Origin: Acidobacteriaceae bacterium
Lineage (GTDB): Bacteria; Acidobacteriota; Terriglobia; Terriglobales; Acidobacteriaceae
Direction of reading: 5' to 3'
Length of the DNA stretch: 8,041 nucleotides
Assembly (NCBI GenBank): GCA_030042915.1
Contig: JASHYS010000318.1
Location: 1 to 8,041 of the forward strand
Shown here: positions 5,668-8,041 of the stretch, piece by piece
Layout of the letters: every line of letters begins with the position of its first letter
Position numbering within the stretch: position 1 is the stretch's first letter
Made by a program: the position numbers and the translations under genes
The notes under the pieces: model-generated
What the model was told of the DNA's origin: nothing
Seen by the model: the letters and a program-made list of their open reading frames with translations, nothing else
The model's database searches: none

Positions 5668-6189
5668 ATGACGCCCACAGACTCCGAACTTTCCACACTG
5701 TTCCTCGATTGTTCGCGCAAGAGATTCTTCGGCCAACTTTGGCCGCGGCTCCAGGAATGCGTGGCCTCGCTCAACGAAGAACAGATATGGTGGCGGCCCA
5801 ACGACGCTTCGAACAGCATCGGCAACCTGCTGTTGCACCTCAACGGCAATGTCTATCAATGGCTGGTCGCGTCCTTCAACAAAGAAGACGACAAGCGCAA
5901 CCGCCCCGCTGAATTCTCGGCTCAGGGAGGCCTGGCCGCCGCGGTACTTCTCGAGCGGCTCGGCGCCACGCTCGACCAGGTCAGGGCCGTTTTCGATCGG
6001 CTCACGCCCGTCGAGCTTCTTGCTACCTACGAGATTCAGGGCTATCACGTGAGCGGCCTCGACGCCGTTTACCACGTGGTCGAGCATTTCGCCCTCCACT
6101 ACGGCCAGATCGCCTACATCACCAAGCTGCTCTCCGGCAAAGACCTCGGCTTCTACAAAGAGCTGAACAAAACCGGCCGCGCATCGTGA
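5668..6189 (+). CDS. DinB-like / DUF1572-type four-helix metal-binding protein
   Basis: This 173-residue protein belongs to the DinB/YfiT-like putative metalloenzyme superfamily, four-helix bundles that bind a divalent metal through three histidines. Likely ligands are H57 in NLLLHLNGN, and H140 and H144 in VVEHFALHYGQI, the HxxxH-x-GQ signature of the last helix. The N-terminal helix (FLDCSRKRFFGQLWPRLQECV) and WWRPNDASNSIGN before the first histidine also fit. Bacillithiol or other thiol transferases are known in this superfamily, but this member's role cannot be deduced. A longer frame opens with GTG at 5608, inside the hairpin region. The ATG at 5668 is preferred because GAAAGG (5653-5658) lies nine bases upstream and the added 20 residues look non-conserved. 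It follows ndk by 71 bases and could be partly co-transcribed with it. A new promoter starts 34 bases after its stop. Confidence 0.88.
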   Translation: MTPTDSELSTLFLDCSRKRFFGQLWPRLQECVASLNEEQIWWRPNDASNSIGNLLLHLNGNVYQWLVASFNKEDDKRNRPAEFSAQGGLAAAVLLERLGATLDQVRAVFDRLTPVELLATYEIQGYHVSGLDAVYHVVEHFALHYGQIAYITKLLSGKDLGFYKELNKTGRAS

Positions 6190-6220
6190 CCAAACGCTGA
6201 CAGCGAGCCATCTATAGCGT

Positions 6221-6229
6221 TGATATAAT
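6221..6229 (+). promoter_or_regulatory. Extended -10 promoter of the PEGA protein gene
   Basis: TGATATAAT gives a perfect -10 hexamer (TATAAT, 6224-6229) preceded by the TGn extension. A CTGACA (6197-6202, five of six to the -35) is present but 21 bases away, too far for normal use, so this is best read as an extended -10 promoter. Transcription would begin near 6236, giving a leader of about 25 bases that includes GGGAG (6247-6251). Confidence 0.75.
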
Positions 6230-6260
6230 TCCTCCACGTTCAAGCCGGGAGCACTTTTGT

Positions 6261-7055
6261 ATGTTGAGCCGCAAGTTTGCCCTTGCCGTCCTTCTCATAG
6301 CCTTTTCGATTGCTGGATTTGCGTCAGAGCAAAGCCTGGTTGTCACTTGGCCTGCTTCCGGCACTCCCATTCTGCGATTCACCTTCGGCAAGTTCAAAGA
6401 TATCGGCTCCATAGGAAGTCAACGAACCTACGTCACTGACATCATCGCCGAGAATCTCAGCGCCAAGCTCATTCCAACTCAGAAACTCTCCGTCTACGTA
6501 TTCGACAAAAAGCAGGTTCGTATCGGCGAAGCCTGGATGCAGGTAGACAATCTCGCGCCCAGTCAACAGGCCAAGTTCCAGATCTCCTTCAACGCCTCCG
6601 GCGTGCCCGCCACAGTTTCTGTCCTCGCCCCATCCGACATTCCGCGAAAAATCACGCTCACCGTCAACTCCGTGCCTCAAGGCGCGGACCTCAAAGTCGA
6701 CGGCGTGGATGCCGGCGTGACGCCGAAAATGATCAGTGTGGGGATCGGCAAGCACGAACTTGGATTCAGTAAGGAAGGCTTCAACGCAGGCACATTCCCC
6801 CTCGAAATCGGTCCCGACGACGTCTCCGGAGGAACCGTGAGTTACGAGCTCGGCGCATCGCGTTACGACACCATCGTGCTGAGGGACGGCAGCGTCTTGA
6901 ATGGCGATCTCGATTCTGTATCTGGGATGGACGTCGTGGTGCGCATCGGCGGTAATCTGCAACATTTCAATCGCAACCAGATCAAGCAGATCATCATGGT
7001 CGAGCGCGAGCCGCCGAGTCCCGATCAACTGCCCGAACCCGCACCGAAGCCCTAG
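6261..7055 (+). CDS. Exported PEGA-domain protein with Sm-like C-terminal segment
   Basis: This is a 264-residue secreted or periplasmic protein of unknown role. Residues 1-21 form a signal peptide (MLSRK, then ALAVLLIAFSIAGFA, probable cleavage after A21). Residues about 25-122 are beta-rich; the segment YVTDIIAENLSAK, then LSVYVFDKKQVRIGEAW, then LAPSQQAKFQI resembles FxLYD-type domains. A PEGA domain follows at about 131-198 (LTVNSVPQGADLKVDGVDAG, then TPKMISVGIGKHELGFSKEGF), a small beta fold seen in surface-associated proteins. The last module, about 203-249 (YDTIVLRDGSVLNGDL, VVVRIGGN, HFNRNQIKQIIMVER), resembles a short Sm-like barrel strand pattern. The tail is Pro-rich (251-264). The start has GGGAG nine bases upstream and follows a strong extended -10 promoter. 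It converges on prmC with only 47 bases between stops. PEGA is fairly sure; the flanking domain names are by resemblance only. Confidence 0.85.
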   Translation: MLSRKFALAVLLIAFSIAGFASEQSLVVTWPASGTPILRFTFGKFKDIGSIGSQRTYVTDIIAENLSAKLIPTQKLSVYVFDKKQVRIGEAWMQVDNLAPSQQAKFQISFNASGVPATVSVLAPSDIPRKITLTVNSVPQGADLKVDGVDAGVTPKMISVGIGKHELGFSKEGFNAGTFPLEIGPDDVSGGTVSYELGASRYDTIVLRDGSVLNGDLDSVSGMDVVVRIGGNLQHFNRNQIKQIIMVEREPPSPDQLPEPAPKP

Positions 7056-7102
7056 AAATCACATCATCCAAGTATTTCCATTCCCGGCGCGCTCATTGAA
7101 AT

Positions 7103-8008
7103 TCACCGCCGCTGCGCCGTCGCCACGCGGGGAATACCCTTCAGATCGGCGGTGAATTCGATTCCTGTGAAACCCTCTTTCTTCAAAAGTGCTTGCACTG
7201 CCTCCCGCTGCCCGCAGCCGATCTCGAGCAGCAAAAACCCTCCGGCTTTGAGCACACTGAATGCCTCTGGAATCAGCCGCCGGCATACGTCCAGTCCGTC
7301 TTCGCCAGCAAAGAGCGCCTGCGCGGGCTCGTAATCGCGTACCTCCACGTCGAGGGTCGCGCGGTCCCGCTCCGGCAAATAGGGTGGATTGCTCACCACG
7401 AAATCGAAGACCTCGCCGGCCACGGGCTCCAGCAGATCGCCTTCGAGAAAGCGTACTCGCTGGGCCACATCGTGACGCGCAGCGTTGCCTTTGGCCACGC
7501 CCAGCGCCGCCGGCGCGATCTCCGTCGCCGTGATCTCCGTGAAAGGCAGCGCGTGCGCCAGCGTTACTGCAATCGCGCCCGAGCCCGTACCCACGTCCAC
7601 AATCCGTGGATTAGGAATCGCTCCGGATTGCCTCAACTCCTCGGCGAGCAGAACCGCCTTCTCCACCAGCAACTCCGTCTCCGGCCGCGGAATCAGCACG
7701 TCGCGATTCACTTGAAATGTCAGCCCATAGAATTCCGCTTCGCCGGTAATGTACTGGATCGGCTCGCCGGCAGCGCGGCGCTTAATCAAATCGTGAAACG
7801 CAGCAGTTCGGCCGGGCGCCAGCGTATCGCCCTCATGTGCAATCAGCCACGCCAGGTTCGCTTCTGGTTGCCTTGCGCGCAAGGCGTACAGCAGCAGCGT
7901 CTCGGCGTCGCGCCGCGCCCGCTCGGGATGCGGACCCGTGCCAAGAACCCGCTGCCCTTCGTCTAGAGCAAGACGGAGAGTGGGACGATCGCTGGGCGCG
8001 AGCGGCAT
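7103..8008 (-). CDS. prmC: Peptide chain release factor N5-glutamine methyltransferase
   Basis: PrmC (HemK) methylates the glutamine of the GGQ loop in release factors RF1 and RF2, using S-adenosylmethionine, which is needed for efficient translation termination. The 301-residue length is slightly above the E. coli enzyme. The N-terminal helical substrate-binding domain covers about 1-85, ending in GEPIQYITGEAEFYG (81-95). IPRPETE (106-112) precedes the SAM-binding loop VDVGTGSGAIA (137-147). The catalytic NPPY motif is at 207-210, and the acidic D191 in EGDLLE lies in the cofactor site. All key residues are present. The ATG at 8006-8008 gives a normal N-terminus; a weak AAAGG lies about 12 bases upstream. 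prmC often follows prfA, but only 33 bases lie upstream of it here before the window ends, so this cannot be checked. Its stop faces the convergent PEGA gene with no obvious terminator between. Confidence 0.96.
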   Translation of the reverse strand: MPLAPSDRPTLRLALDEGQRVLGTGPHPERARRDAETLLLYALRARQPEANLAWLIAHEGDTLAPGRTAAFHDLIKRRAAGEPIQYITGEAEFYGLTFQVNRDVLIPRPETELLVEKAVLLAEELRQSGAIPNPRIVDVGTGSGAIAVTLAHALPFTEITATEIAPAALGVAKGNAARHDVAQRVRFLEGDLLEPVAGEVFDFVVSNPPYLPERDRATLDVEVRDYEPAQALFAGEDGLDVCRRLIPEAFSVLKAGGFLLLEIGCGQREAVQALLKKEGFTGIEFTADLKGIPRVATAQRR

Positions 8009-8041
8009 TCGAACCGGCGGCCTTTCTTAAACCGGATAGCG

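Noticed and set aside
6324..7028. 234-residue minus-strand frame opposite the PEGA protein
   Set aside because: The plus strand has a promoter, ribosome binding site, signal peptide and PEGA domain; the antisense frame has none of these.
7193..7966. 257-residue plus-strand frame opposite prmC
   Set aside because: It is Arg/Leu/Gln-rich, lacks family motifs and overlaps a complete PrmC gene.

Overview
The window reads as an ordinary chromosomal segment of a GC-rich soil-type bacterium, most likely an Acidobacteriota member (Terriglobia-like). This placement is inferred from a menaquinone (futalosine) pathway gene, a DUF4142 exported protein, a PEGA-domain secreted protein and small DinB-type proteins scattered as single-gene units. 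No rRNA, 16S or marker set is present to confirm it. No tRNA, rRNA, insertion sequence, CRISPR array, phage gene or toxin-antitoxin pair was seen.

Layout, left to right: (1) 1-142 is a non-coding lead-in ending in a candidate promoter placed so close to the start codon that the transcript could be leaderless. (2) mqnC (+), cyclic dehypoxanthine futalosine synthase, meets a convergent exported DUF4142 protein (-) 15 bases past its stop. (3) An OFA-type major facilitator transporter (-) lies upstream of DUF4142 on the same strand. (4) A 222-base divergent region with a near-perfect 16-bp palindrome separates the transporter from an aldo/keto reductase (+). (5) A strong bidirectional hairpin terminator closes the reductase against a convergent, unrecognised single-pass membrane protein (-). 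(6) A gene-poor stretch of about 350 bases with several dyads leads to ndk (+, GTG start) and then a DinB-like metal-binding protein (+), with a hairpin between them. (7) A textbook extended -10 promoter drives an exported protein with an FxLYD-like, PEGA and Sm-like tail arrangement (+). (8) It converges on prmC (-), the release-factor glutamine methyltransferase.

The genes are mostly independent housekeeping or envelope functions: quinone synthesis (mqnC), nucleotide balance (ndk), translation termination (prmC), carbonyl reduction and solute exchange. They do not form one pathway. For three minus-strand genes and the DinB-like gene, Shine-Dalgarno placement supports a start downstream of the longest possible one, and the coordinates here use those starts.

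I found no convincing undescribed system. The items most worth a second look are the exported PEGA protein's domain arrangement, the unrecognised membrane protein at 4310-4828, the palindrome in the divergent region, and the dyad-rich non-coding stretch before ndk.
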